A DNA stretch of 64,000 nucleotides, from contig NZ_JACLZI010000056.1 of the NCBI RefSeq assembly GCF_014280935.1, positions 62,001-126,000 on the forward strand, in the 5' to 3' direction. This DNA comes from Aquibacillus kalidii. Its GTDB lineage: Bacteria > Bacillota > Bacilli > Bacillales > Amphibacillaceae. This document shows positions 42,235 to 51,120 of the stretch, one piece after another. Every line of letters starts with the position of its first letter. Within the stretch, counting starts at the first letter, position 1. The notes beneath the pieces are model-generated. The model did no database searches. It was not told the DNA's origin and saw only the letters and a program-made list of their open reading frames with translations. Position numbers and translations under genes: made by a program.

Positions 42235-43227
42235 ATTGAATTACAGTTAATAGAGGTATATTTACCAAAGCAATCATTATCTACCTTCTTAGATAACTTA
42301 ACACAATTTACTTATATCTCTCACTGGCACACAACAGAGTCAGAAACCGAAGAACTTGTGCGAATACTGGTAAGAAAAAAACATACCGAAGAGATCTTAA
42401 ATTTCCTAGAAGTTGATGCCAAAAGTAGTAATGATCTTCATGCACTCCTTTATAATATACATACATATATTCCAAGAATTGATGATGATAAAGAGGAGGA
42501 AGATAAGAATAATAAATCGGAACTAATGCGTGCCAGTAGACAAGAACTATACAGTGTTGTACATTCCTCAAGTGAAATTACATATAGCTTTATATGGTTC
42601 TTATTATTATCATCTTTAGTTGCTACAGCTGGTATAGTGAAAGATAGTGCGGCAATTGTAATAGGCGCCATGGTAATAGCCCCATTAATCGGTCCATTTA
42701 CTTCCTTAGCATTTGCGGCTACATTAGGTGATTATAAGCTTATGCGGCAATCTGTCATTACTTCAATATTTGGCTTATCTGTCCCTTTAGCTATGTCAGC
42801 CTTGTTCGGTCTATTATTTGATTTACCTATGGCAAGTGATGAATTTGTTGCCCGTACAAAAATTGAAATCATGGACATTGTCGTTGCATTGGCTGCAGGT
42901 GCTGCAGGTGCACTCTCTTTCATTAAAAGAGTTTCAGAGGCATTAGTTGGGGTAATGGTATCAGTTGCGTTATTACCACCTACAGTCGTATTGGGAATGA
43001 TGCTTGGCGCTGGGGAATGGTCATTATCCTTCACACCACTGCTCCTGTTACTAGTAAATATTAACTCAATTATTTTATCGGCCATATTAATCTTTTGGTC
43101 AAGTGGTATTAAACCCGTAAACTGGAGAGAAATCCAAATGGCCAATACCTCGAGAAAATACGCCATTCTATTTATTGGTATTGTAATTTGTGTATTAGCA
43201 TTGATCATTTTTTTAATTACATTTTAA
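42235..43227 (+). CDS. DUF389 (TIGR00341) membrane protein, probable ATT start
   Basis: A protein of the DUF389 family: N-terminal soluble domain (about 1-95), an acidic linker (DDDKEEEDKNNK), then six or more membrane helices with the conserved runs ATAGIVKDSAAIVIGAMVIAPLIGP and ALAAGAAGALSFIKR. The role is unknown. The family normally starts MELQLIEVYLPK; here the matching codons are ATT GAA TTA CAG, with the ATT at 42235, nine bases after AAGGAG at 42220-42225. A TTG at 42217 overlaps that ribosome binding site and adds six unnatural residues. No ATG, GTG or TTG is better placed, so an ATT start is likely (330 residues). Confidence 0.87.
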   Translation: MELQLIEVYLPKQSLSTFLDNLTQFTYISHWHTTESETEELVRILVRKKHTEEILNFLEVDAKSSNDLHALLYNIHTYIPRIDDDKEEEDKNNKSELMRASRQELYSVVHSSSEITYSFIWFLLLSSLVATAGIVKDSAAIVIGAMVIAPLIGPFTSLAFAATLGDYKLMRQSVITSIFGLSVPLAMSALFGLLFDLPMASDEFVARTKIEIMDIVVALAAGAAGALSFIKRVSEALVGVMVSVALLPPTVVLGMMLGAGEWSLSFTPLLLLLVNINSIILSAILIFWSSGIKPVNWREIQMANTSRKYAILFIGIVICVLALIIFLITF

Positions 43228-43231
43228 CAAA

Positions 43232-43263
43232 AAGAAACCGTAAGCAGTGAGCTTCGGTTTCTT
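43232..43263. terminator. Bidirectional terminator between DUF389 gene and c-di-GMP gene
   Basis: Arms AAGAAACCG...AAGC and GCTT...CGGTTTCTT (43232-43245 with 43251-43263), one bulge. Confidence 0.88.
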
Positions 43264-45070
43264 ATACAGTGTCAACTGTTTCTACTGAAATATAATTTTT
43301 TTCTATATAGTCGATAAATCCTTCGACAAAATAAGGATCAAACTGTGTTCCTGCACATGCGCGAAGTTCAACTATAGCTTCTTGGAAAGTCTTTGTTTTC
43401 TGATAAGGTCTTTCTGTAGTCATAGCATCAAAAGAATCAATAATACAAAGTATTCTTGCTAACTTTGGTATTTCCTCCCCTTTTAGCCCATGGGGATAAC
43501 CCTTACCATCATAGCGTTCATGATGAAGCTCTACTAAAGGAGAAATATCCTTATTTTTATCGTGTAACTCAACAATCTGCTTACCCCAAGTTACATGGTT
43601 TTTAACCAATTCCCATTCTTCTTTTGTTAACTTTCCTTTTTTGCTAATTATTTCTCTTGGAACTTCTAACTTACCAATATCATGAATTAAGGCACCTAGC
43701 ATTAGTACCTTACGCTCATAGTCCTTCAAATCCAATAATTTACTGAATTCTACTGCATATTTAAATACTCGTTTACTATGTCGATACGTATAAATATCTC
43801 GAGCAAGGAAAATTTTGAGCTGTTGCTCCATTTCCTCCATAGGTTCCTCTATACTAATAGCTTCTATTTCTTTCCCATACACATGCGTATTATTTTTCCC
43901 TTGCGCTTTGGCATAATACATAGCCTGATCGGCATGACTTAGGAATTCAGAAGAACTTTGTATCTCCGAATTCCACTCAATTACCCCAGCTGAAAAAGAT
44001 AAACAACCGTATGGAAGGATCTCAACCCCTTCATAATACGTATCATTTATTTTTTTTCGAAGGCTATCTATAAAATGGGCTGCATCTAATTCATTCGTTC
44101 GCTTCATTAAGATAACAAATTCTTCCCCGCCATATCGTGCAACAATATGCTGATTTGCAACACATTCTCTTTCTAATTGTTGTCCAAAAAAGGTTAATAA
44201 ATTATCACCTTTTAAATGGCCATTTGTATCGTTATATTTTTTAAAGTCATCTATATCAAGCATCGCAAGGCTAAGTGGCTCTTTGCTTTGCTTTATTTCC
44301 AAAATTGTTTTAGCTAATTCTTCTTTAAAATATCCGTGGTTATTTAAACCAGTCAAATGGTCTTTGTTCGCTTTATCTGCAACCTTTTGATAAAGCTCAA
44401 AATGTTGTTTAAATGTAAATGATAAGAGTAAAGCAATACATACAAACAAAAATAGCCCCATAAATGGTGCCATATTTACTAAAAAACTTAAAACTATAGA
44501 TAATAATAAAGTGCACAAATAACTTTCAAATGCACCAATTAGAACGCCTTTTAAGGCATCAATTAATCCTGTCTTTTTCATTAAGTAAATAAAGATAGCC
44601 ATAAGAAACAAATTTATTAAAAAGTAAATACCAAGAGAAAATACATACCCTAATACGTTCTCAATACGAACTTCCCCAATTGTTCCACCTACAGATAAAT
44701 AAGCGAAATGAGCCATCCCAATCATAATCGCATACAGAGAAAAATTAAAAGGGGAAATCCACCAAAAGTCTTCACGAAAGTAAATAAAGTGGATAATACT
44801 ACTAAGTAGCAATACAACTAATGTAAAATCTAGCCCGAACACAAACAAAGTTGCTAAATAAATAGCAGAATCCATAGATAAGAAATTCCCCTCAGGAGGA
44901 AGTTGAATTCTGTAGTGATCTACAACCAAAGTAGAAGCAACAAGTGCATAAATGAGTACCCAATCTGATAAACTAAATTCAAAATCAACCATCATAAAGA
45001 ACAGGATAGTTCCTATCAGTATTATTAATGCAGCATATATATGTTTATTTTCCAACACTCTATATTTCAT
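43262..45070 (-). CDS. Membrane GGDEF and HD-GYP protein (c-di-GMP synthesis and breakdown)
   Basis: A 602-residue signalling protein. The N-terminal 220 residues hold about seven membrane helices, an uncharacterised sensor. A GGDEF domain follows (about 232-390) with the catalytic motif intact as GGEEF (about 316) and no obvious RxxD inhibitory site. The C-terminus is an HD-GYP phosphodiesterase (about 410-595) with HSKRV, HDIGK (about 462) and HHERYDGKGYP (about 523). Both opposing activities therefore look functional, so the sensor may set the balance. The start is ATG; the site AAAGGAGAGA is 22-31 bases upstream, so it is not ideal. It is the last gene of a unit with the 43-residue peptide and the DUF5317 protein. 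Confidence 0.9.
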   Translation of the reverse strand: MKYRVLENKHIYAALIILIGTILFFMMVDFEFSLSDWVLIYALVASTLVVDHYRIQLPPEGNFLSMDSAIYLATLFVFGLDFTLVVLLLSSIIHFIYFREDFWWISPFNFSLYAIMIGMAHFAYLSVGGTIGEVRIENVLGYVFSLGIYFLINLFLMAIFIYLMKKTGLIDALKGVLIGAFESYLCTLLLSIVLSFLVNMAPFMGLFLFVCIALLLSFTFKQHFELYQKVADKANKDHLTGLNNHGYFKEELAKTILEIKQSKEPLSLAMLDIDDFKKYNDTNGHLKGDNLLTFFGQQLERECVANQHIVARYGGEEFVILMKRTNELDAAHFIDSLRKKINDTYYEGVEILPYGCLSFSAGVIEWNSEIQSSSEFLSHADQAMYYAKAQGKNNTHVYGKEIEAISIEEPMEEMEQQLKIFLARDIYTYRHSKRVFKYAVEFSKLLDLKDYERKVLMLGALIHDIGKLEVPREIISKKGKLTKEEWELVKNHVTWGKQIVELHDKNKDISPLVELHHERYDGKGYPHGLKGEEIPKLARILCIIDSFDAMTTERPYQKTKTFQEAIVELRACAGTQFDPYFVEGFIDYIEKNYISVETVDTV

Positions 45071-45124
45071 TTTTTAAGTCACTTCCAAAATTAAATTAAA
45101 GGAGAGAAATAACTTCTCCCCCCT

Positions 45125-45256
45125 TTAGTTTCCAATTCCAGGCCCAGCTTTGAAGCCTGATGTAAGACTAGAAACCAATGAATATATAATAAAAGCATTA
45201 ATTAGTAAACCTGTAAGTTTGATTCCTAGTAAACTTTTTTTATTGTTTTTCTTCAT
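45125..45256 (-). CDS. 43-residue membrane/exported peptide, translationally coupled
   Basis: A peptide of 43 residues: a basic start MKKNNKKSLLGIK, a hydrophobic segment LTGLLINAFIIYSLVSSL and a short polar tail TSGFKAGPGIGN. Its ATG overlaps the TGA of the DUF5317 gene (ATGA) and is preceded by GGAGGTGAG, a very strong ribosome binding site. It looks either like a one-helix membrane peptide or like the precursor of an exported peptide. I do not recognise it. The location, between a membrane protein and a c-di-GMP enzyme with a large membrane sensor, suggests a signalling or subunit role, which is inference. Confidence 0.7.
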   Translation of the reverse strand: MKKNNKKSLLGIKLTGLLINAFIIYSLVSSLTSGFKAGPGIGN

Positions 45257-45903
45257 ACTATCTCACCTCCTTCAAGTTTATTTACTTTAGAAGGTGGATC
45301 ATTTAACTTCTTTTTCGATTCCATCATTTTATCTTGAATGAAAATAAAAATACCTATATTCATTATTACATCACCAATACTAATTACTTGGCTTTTTGGA
45401 TATGGTGATGTAATTGGAATGATATCTCCTAAAAAACCTAGATTAGTAGAATCAGTTAACAATTGATGTTTCGCGTATAGTCCATTATTAATTGCATCTA
45501 TATACGAAGGATCTAAAACCAAAGCAGCTTCTGCGGAAACTGGCATTCTTCCTCCATTAAATAGCATAACAACAAAGTTCAATAGAACTCCTAAAAATAG
45601 AACTGAAATTCCTTTTCGATCCCGGTTCATCCATAAAAATATTAAACCTATGACATAAACTATCACAAATATATAATTACTCGCTTGACCAATTATGTCA
45701 ATATTATTTTGTAAATAAAAGATAGTAAATTGTAGGACTAACAAGACAGGAAAAATCCAACCCCACCTAAACAGTTTTTCATCAAGTAACCACTTAAGGT
45801 TACCTTTTCGAAGAAAGCCAATAATAACTGACCATACAATTCCATCGACTACCATAATTGATTTCCCCATCCAATTAGTTAATATTTGATATAAATTCAT
45901 CAA
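45253..45903 (-). CDS. DUF5317 membrane protein
   Basis: A 216-residue protein with about five membrane helices and the DUF5317 landmarks FNGGRMPVSAEAAL (residues about 116-129) and LGDIIPITSPYPKSQVISIGDVIMNIGIFIFIQ, seen in stretches. The function of the family is unknown. ATG at 45903; the leader is AT-rich with a weak site. It is the first gene of a three-gene unit with the coupled 43-residue peptide and the GGDEF/HD-GYP protein. Confidence 0.85.
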   Translation of the reverse strand: MMNLYQILTNWMGKSIMVVDGIVWSVIIGFLRKGNLKWLLDEKLFRWGWIFPVLLVLQFTIFYLQNNIDIIGQASNYIFVIVYVIGLIFLWMNRDRKGISVLFLGVLLNFVVMLFNGGRMPVSAEAALVLDPSYIDAINNGLYAKHQLLTDSTNLGFLGDIIPITSPYPKSQVISIGDVIMNIGIFIFIQDKMMESKKKLNDPPSKVNKLEGGEIV

Positions 45904-46251
45904 AGTTGTCTATCATTCTACATAGAATATAGTAGAATTTTCTGGAAAAATCAAATCTACCATAATGTTCCCAATACGTAATAATTAGGGAAATAGGTCT
46001 ATAAATTTAAACTATTCATATGAAATACTGATCTTTTTTAAACACATTTTACATAATACCATACTTTTTCTAAGACTTCTTTACAAAAATAGTTGCTTAT
46101 TAGGAATATATAACCAATTTTTAAAAAATATCACATTTTTTTATCTTTTGTTCTTTTTTGTCAATTGAGATACTCTACAAATCCTTTTAGAGATACCACA
46201 TTTTGTATTAGTACCCTTACTTATAAGATAGATCAGCACTTAAGAACCAAA
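45904..46251. other. AT-rich spacer, nothing seen
   Basis: This region separates the promoter side of the DUF5317 unit from the terminator of the histidine kinase gene. It presumably holds the promoter of the c-di-GMP unit. No ORF or RNA structure is visible. Confidence 0.5.
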
Positions 46252-46275
46252 AAAATCCTAAAATTTTAGGATTTT
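46252..46275 (-). terminator. Terminator of the MEDS kinase gene
   Basis: A perfect 24-bp palindrome (12-base arms AAAATCCTAAAA) with flanking A and T runs; it overlaps the stop codon. Confidence 0.8.
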
Positions 46276-47548
46276 AATTAACTGTTGGTAATATAATTTC
46301 AAACGTAGTGCCTTTACCCTCTTCACTATGAATCTTTACTGTTCCACCATGACTTTTTATTATATTGAAGGATATGATTAAACCAAGTCCCGTGCCGTCT
46401 TTTTTAGTTGTATAGAAAGGTTCACCGATCTTATGAAGTTGCTCTTTTGGAATTCCTGGACCCTCATCGGTTATCATCAAAATGACATTATTAGAGACTT
46501 TTGCTGCCTTAATTGTAATTCTGCCACCATTCATTACTTCAATTGCATTTTTAACCATATTAATAATAACTTGTTTAACCTTTGTATCATCACAAACAAT
46601 GTTTAAATCTTGAGACATAAACATTTTCTCTATAAGGATACTTTTCATTACTGCTTGTGATTCCAATAGCACAACAACTTCATTAACAATGTTTACTAGG
46701 TTATGTACCTCTCTTTGTTCAGAGTGAGGCTTTGCAAGAAGCAATAACTCACTCGTAATTTGTTGGATTCGGTTGAGTTCATTTTCTATCACTTTATAAT
46801 ATTTCGTATTATGATTATCATCCTTTAAGAGTTGGAAGAAACCTTTAATGGTTGTTAACGGATTCCTTATTTCATGACAAATTCCTGCAGCAAATTGACC
46901 TGCAAACGATAATTGTTCCGAGCGCATCATAAAATTATCCGCTTCTTTTTCTAAGTTAATTTGATTAGAGATGGAAGGTGAGTCACTTTCATCATGATTA
47001 TATAAGTATGAGGGTATAAGAAAAGAATCAGTCATAAAATATGGATGAGAGTTTAACATCTCTATTACTAAAGATGCTGAAATTAAATTACCATCATATG
47101 CGCATACGGTGTAAATTTGAAGATTTCTGATGAACTTATCCGCCTTCTGTTCATAAGACAACACTTGCGAAACCTCTTGGATTCTAACATTACCCCAAAC
47201 TCGGAGGACTTTCCCTTTTTCTAAATAAGGATCCGCCAAACTAGCTAATTCTTCCAAGGACTTTTCCATAGGAAATCCACTTCTATAAAATAAATCCGAT
47301 TCAACAAAAGATATATTTTGAATTTCTGTCTCGCTTACTGATTTATCCTTTAGTTTGTCGATTATTTGATCTATGTACACTTTATGATCGACATAAATGA
47401 CACCTTCATTATTTATAAGCCCTTCGAAAATAAAATTAGTCGCATTTTCTATGTACTTTTCACGGTCATTATAGATATATAAAATATGACCTCCTGTAGA
47501 CAGACTGTTGTGATGTACATTTGATTCCTCAATTTTCTCATTTAGCAT
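46274..47548 (-). CDS. Cytoplasmic histidine kinase with MEDS sensor domain
   Basis: A 424-residue soluble kinase. The N-terminal half is a MEDS domain, a sensory module first seen in DcmR-type proteins (GGHILYIYNDREKYIENAT at the start and VLRVWGNVRIQEV in the middle). A KinA/ResE-type core follows: phospho-acceptor His about 226 (GICHEIRNPLTTIKGFF), N box MVKNAIEVM, G1 DEGPGI and G2 GTGLGL. The HEIRNPLT motif is typical of sporulation-type kinases that feed Spo0F. No partner regulator is near, so it may be an orphan phosphorelay kinase. The start is ATG at 47548, after GAGAGAGG; the frame to 47572 has a poorer site. Confidence 0.87.
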   Translation of the reverse strand: MLNEKIEESNVHHNSLSTGGHILYIYNDREKYIENATNFIFEGLINNEGVIYVDHKVYIDQIIDKLKDKSVSETEIQNISFVESDLFYRSGFPMEKSLEELASLADPYLEKGKVLRVWGNVRIQEVSQVLSYEQKADKFIRNLQIYTVCAYDGNLISASLVIEMLNSHPYFMTDSFLIPSYLYNHDESDSPSISNQINLEKEADNFMMRSEQLSFAGQFAAGICHEIRNPLTTIKGFFQLLKDDNHNTKYYKVIENELNRIQQITSELLLLAKPHSEQREVHNLVNIVNEVVVLLESQAVMKSILIEKMFMSQDLNIVCDDTKVKQVIINMVKNAIEVMNGGRITIKAAKVSNNVILMITDEGPGIPKEQLHKIGEPFYTTKKDGTGLGLIISFNIIKSHGGTVKIHSEEGKGTTFEIILPTVN

Positions 47549-47841
47549 GACAATATTTTCCTCTCTCACCATACTTACATTAAAATTCGCCTTTTGGTTA
47601 ATTATAACAATAGGTAAAGATTATGAAAAGTTAATATTATCGCCGCTTGAATTTTATTTTCATTCATATTTTTAAGTACGATATGCTTTTAAAAATAATT
47701 ATCTATATAGGGTTGATCATTTCACTTATAATTTCTTTGCTACTACATTTTCAATATTAAGATTGGGAATGTTAACATATTATTCGCTTTATTACACATA
47801 CTTTTCATACACTATATTTTGTTTCTCGAGGAATGATTTAA

Positions 47842-48357
47842 TTGCACGTATTCATCTCTATCCTAGTTATTTCTGCTGTATGGCTTAAAGGGGACTGGAA
47901 ACACTGGGAAAAGTACCATTCGGTAATGTTATATTTTGCAATAGGAAATCTTACATATAATTTTTTAACGGCCAACCATTTTCTTTGGAGGATAGACCCG
48001 GATTTCCTGTTTAACCATACACTTACCGAGATGATTTATACCTTTATTATTTTTCCAGGCTGTGCGTTGTTATTTATCGGTAATTTCCCTAAGGGCCGTA
48101 GCAAAGTAGTAAAACATTATGCATTTTGGTTAATTGTTTTCATTGTTGGGGAATACCTATTAACTTTAACAGACCATATCAAATACCAATATGGTTGGCA
48201 CTTAGGGTGGTCTGCATTGTTTGATTGTATTATGTTTCCTATGATGAAACTGTTTTATCATAGACCTTTATTGGCTTATATAATTTCAATCCCATTAGCG
48301 ATTTTTTTCATTTGGTATTTCGATGTTCCTGTACATCTTCCAGTAGAAGACCGGTAG
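47842..48357 (+). CDS. CBO0543-family membrane protein
   Basis: A 171-residue protein with four to five membrane helices. Family landmarks are NLTYNFLTANHFLWRI, FPGCALLFIGNFPKG and YGWHLGWSALFDCIMFPMMKLFYHRPLLAY, quoted in parts. The function is unknown; the family is widespread in Bacillaceae, often as paralogues. The start is TTG at 47842, nine bases after GAGGA. Confidence 0.82.
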   Translation: MHVFISILVISAVWLKGDWKHWEKYHSVMLYFAIGNLTYNFLTANHFLWRIDPDFLFNHTLTEMIYTFIIFPGCALLFIGNFPKGRSKVVKHYAFWLIVFIVGEYLLTLTDHIKYQYGWHLGWSALFDCIMFPMMKLFYHRPLLAYIISIPLAIFFIWYFDVPVHLPVEDR

Positions 48358-48422
48358 TCGTGTATAATTTTTTATGATTTAAAAATAATAAACAAGATCG
48401 AATATGATGGGAGGGTTCATGC

Positions 48423-48554
48423 GTGAAAAAGAAAACGTACCAACCAAAAGACACAGGTAAACTAACGAATTTCCATTACGGCACCGATAAAGATGAAAGA
48501 CAAGAAGATGCACTGACACAAAATGGGACAGTCAATATGAAAAAGAAAAAATAA
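48423..48554 (+). CDS. Small basic protein of unknown function (43 aa)
   Basis: A 43-residue, lysine-rich hydrophilic protein starting with GTG at 48423, seven bases after GGGAGGG. It opens KKKTYQPKDTGKLTNFHYG and ends in MKKKK. I do not recognise it. An overlapping 13-codon frame from ATG at 48419 ends quickly and is less likely. The gene lies 66 bases after the CBO0543 gene and may be in its transcript. Confidence 0.55.
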   Translation: MKKKTYQPKDTGKLTNFHYGTDKDERQEDALTQNGTVNMKKKK

Positions 48555-48727
48555 ACAAACGTAAAACGTCGGTTATCGGCTTAAGAATTATACTCGATAT
48601 AAGAAATCACTTGTTTATGTCTGAATAGACTTTGTATTTCTATGTGCGACCTTTGTGATAAGGAAAAACGGCAAATTACCCATTATAGTTGACGTTTACA
48701 CTGGATGTTATGCAATATCAGCCAATA

Positions 48728-48769
48728 AAATAATAAAGGAGTAGGCATAAGCCTACTCCTTTATTATTT
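48728..48769 (-). terminator. Terminator of the cold-shock gene
   Basis: Perfect 19-bp arms (48728-48746 with 48751-48769), 4-base loop. Confidence 0.93.
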
Positions 48770-48971
48770 AACCTACTCTACTTACGTTTGTAGCTTGAGG
48801 TCCACGTTGACCTTCTTCGATATCAAATGTTACTTCTTGACCTTCTTCAAGCGATTTATATCCTTCACCTTGGATTGCACTAAAGTGTACAAATACGTCT
48901 TCTCCGCCCTCACGCTCAATGAAGCCAAAGCCTTTTTCATTATTAAACCATTTTACTTTTCCATGTTCCAA
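48768..48971 (-). CDS. csp: Cold-shock protein (CspA/CspD family)
   Basis: A 67-residue OB-fold RNA chaperone. RNP-1 is KGFGFIE (residues about 13-19) and RNP-2 is VFVHFSAI (about 26-33), both perfect, and the typical end [10 protein letters not shown] is present. It binds single-stranded RNA and DNA and melts secondary structure at low temperature and in stationary phase. The start is TTG at 48971 after AGGAGG with eight bases of spacing. Bacillaceae usually carry several paralogues; the leader here is too short to judge a cold-shock 5' UTR. Confidence 0.95.
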   Translation of the reverse strand: MEHGKVKWFNNEKGFGFIEREGGEDVFVHFSAIQGEGYKSLEEGQEVTFDIEEGQRGPQATNVSRVG

Positions 48972-49081
48972 TTTTGTGCCTCCTAAAACTTTACAATTTA
49001 AAAGAATTGTAATTTATTATACTCATCTATTATGACCTATTACTTTTCAAAATATACTTAATTTGTGAATTATTATTGTTA

Positions 49082-49645
49082 TTATTGCATAGGATTATCA
49101 TATTCGTTTTCTAAAATATTTATTTCATCACCAACTGCCATTAAACCTGGCACTTCGACTAGACATACAATTCCCCTTCTTTTAAAGCCTGCTTTCACAA
49201 ATTTAGCTGTTAAATTCGGTTGATCAAAGTGTACTTGAATTTGTTCGCCAGGTAATGTACAAGGTTTGTTCTCGCCCATGCATAACAAGCCTGCACCACT
49301 TGGTAGTATCATTCTTGAACCAATCGGAAGGTTAGTCAAATTTGGAAAGCCACTGACCATTACATTAGCTCCTAACCATTCCGGATCAATATAATCTACT
49401 CCAAGGCAATCTGCCATCTCCATACATTCTTCTACAGAAGTTATTGTTAATTGTCTTCGATTAAAGATAGTTGTTCCCCTGGGATACATTGGCTGACGAG
49501 AATCTGCTAAGCTCGTTATTCCAAAATGACGGTCCCCTTCTATTCCACCTAATGTAATGTGTGTTCGTGGGATCCGCCTACTTACAAAAGTATCTGGATT
49601 ATCAGCAATTAATATAGCCTCTATATTAGCATTATATTTTTTCAT
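49082..49645 (-). CDS. MOSC-domain protein
   Basis: A 187-residue MOSC domain protein, a family that carries sulfur or molybdenum cofactor ligands on a conserved cysteine. The likely cysteine lies in LLCMGENKPCTLPGEQI (residues about 116-132). GIEGDRHFGITS (about 34-45) matches the conserved GDxH block near the N-terminus. The precise role is unknown. The start is ATG at 49645 after AAAAAGGAG. It is monocistronic; no molybdopterin gene is near. Confidence 0.82.
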   Translation of the reverse strand: MKKYNANIEAILIADNPDTFVSRRIPRTHITLGGIEGDRHFGITSLADSRQPMYPRGTTIFNRRQLTITSVEECMEMADCLGVDYIDPEWLGANVMVSGFPNLTNLPIGSRMILPSGAGLLCMGENKPCTLPGEQIQVHFDQPNLTAKFVKAGFKRRGIVCLVEVPGLMAVGDEINILENEYDNPMQ

Positions 49646-49756
49646 TTTAACTCCTTTTTAACAGTACTTAATAATGGAATAGTATACCAGATTAACAATG
49701 GTAAATATGCTTTATCGGAAGACCTTTTTTGACAAAAAATATCTCAAGAATTAAAG

Positions 49757-49790
49757 AAAAGAAGAGTAGGAAATGTTTCTACTCTTCTTA
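49757..49790 (-). terminator. Terminator of the ktrB-like gene
   Basis: Eleven-base perfect arms (49759-49769 with 49779-49789) with a T run on the minus strand. Confidence 0.85.
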
Positions 49791-49794
49791 GTTG

Positions 49795-51120
49795 TCAGCC
49801 TGTTAAAATGTCTTCTTTAGGGTAACGTATATTCGATTTAGTTGGATGTGAGAAAGAAAAAGCCAAGGTTAATGGTCCGACTTTCCCTATCATCATAATA
49901 GAAATAATGACTATTTTTCCTATCATGGTTAAGTGACTCGTTACACCTGTCGATAAACCAACTGTACTAAAGGCCGATACAGTTTCAAATACTAGTTCAA
50001 TAAAGGGTGCATCTTCCGTAATATTTAATATGAAAATTGCCAAGAAAATATACGATAGCCCTATTATCGTTATCGCTAATGAACGTACAATCGTGGAAAA
50101 CGTAATAGCTCTTCTAAAAATAACGATCTCCTCATTTTCTTTTAAAAAAGAAAAGACAGCAAAAATTAATGCAAAGAATGTAGTTAACTTTATCCCACCG
50201 CCAGTAGAAGCACTTCCAGCCCCAATGAACATTAATAATATAATGAAAAATAGAGTGGATTCCTCTAAACTGGCTATATCAAGTGTGTTGAAACCTGCTG
50301 TTCTTGGTGCTACCGCTTGAAAATAAGAAGCCTGTAGTTTATCAAAGCTTGATAGGTTACTTATCGTATTTTGGTTATTATATTCCAATATGAAGACGGT
50401 GATTGTTGCTAACACATTAATAACGAAAGTGCCAAGTATCATCAGTTTAGTATGGACACTTAGGTCACGGAACTCCTTTTTCTTCCACATATCGAAAATT
50501 ACCGTGAATCCTAAACCACCTACGATAAATAATAACGTAATTACGATATTTACGACAGGATCGCCAACATAGTCCATCAGGTTATTTTGCCAAATTGAAA
50601 AACCAGCATTATTAAATGCAGAGATAGAGTGAAATATACTTGCATAAATTCCCTCTCCCCACCCAAACACTGGTACCCACCGAAACGATAAAAGAGCAGC
50701 CGCAATAGTCTCTAGTATGACAGAAAACAAAAACAGCCTTTTTGCCAATGAAACAATTCCACCAACGGAGGTCTGGTTGAGAGCTTGTGATACTAATAAC
50801 CTTTCCTTAAATCCTATCTTTCTTCCAAGGATTAGGAATATGAATACTGCAAATGTCATTATACCTAAGCCACCAATTTGGATGAGAGCTAAAATTACAA
50901 TTTGTCCAAATAAGGTGAACACTGTGCCCGTATCAAACACGATTAGCCCCGTTACTGTCATGGCGGAAGTTGCTGTAAATAATGAATCCATCCAACCAAT
51001 TGTGGTCGTTGTCGAAATGGGTAATTTTAGTAATACCGTTCCAATAAAGATAAATACTACAAAAATGCTTAATAAAAACTGGGGAGGACTAAGATTCACA
51101 ACTTTTTTTGTCCATTTCAT
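49795..51120 (-). CDS. ktrB: KtrB/TrkH-type potassium uptake channel subunit
   Basis: A 441-residue channel protein with the fourfold helix-pore-helix repeat of the Ktr/Trk family. Pore loops are recognisable as SAMTVTGLIVFD, SAFNNAGFSIW, APRTAGFNTLD and SAFSTVGLSTG, each with the conserved filter glycine. The length matches KtrB/KtrD (about 445). It takes up potassium, important for osmotic adjustment, and needs a cytoplasmic RCK partner (KtrA or KtrC) that is not encoded here, so the KtrD-like, partner-elsewhere arrangement is likely. No c-di-AMP riboswitch is visible in the short leader. ATG at 51120. Confidence 0.9.
   Translation of the reverse strand: MKWTKKVVNLSPPQFLLSIFVVFIFIGTVLLKLPISTTTTIGWMDSLFTATSAMTVTGLIVFDTGTVFTLFGQIVILALIQIGGLGIMTFAVFIFLILGRKIGFKERLLVSQALNQTSVGGIVSLAKRLFLFSVILETIAAALLSFRWVPVFGWGEGIYASIFHSISAFNNAGFSIWQNNLMDYVGDPVVNIVITLLFIVGGLGFTVIFDMWKKKEFRDLSVHTKLMILGTFVINVLATITVFILEYNNQNTISNLSSFDKLQASYFQAVAPRTAGFNTLDIASLEESTLFFIILLMFIGAGSASTGGGIKLTTFFALIFAVFSFLKENEEIVIFRRAITFSTIVRSLAITIIGLSYIFLAIFILNITEDAPFIELVFETVSAFSTVGLSTGVTSHLTMIGKIVIISIMMIGKVGPLTLAFSFSHPTKSNIRYPKEDILTG

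Noticed and set aside
42732-43208. 158-codon ORF antisense to the DUF389 gene
   Set aside because: Low-complexity translation of the opposite strand of membrane helices; no ribosome binding site.
47683-47760. 25-codon very hydrophobic frame (MLLKIIIYIGLI start)
   Set aside because: No ribosome binding site and AT-rich composition explains the hydrophobic residues; a toxin-like peptide is possible but unsupported.
48419-48460. 13-codon frame starting at ATG 48419
   Set aside because: It overlaps the better GTG-started 43-residue frame and ends at once.
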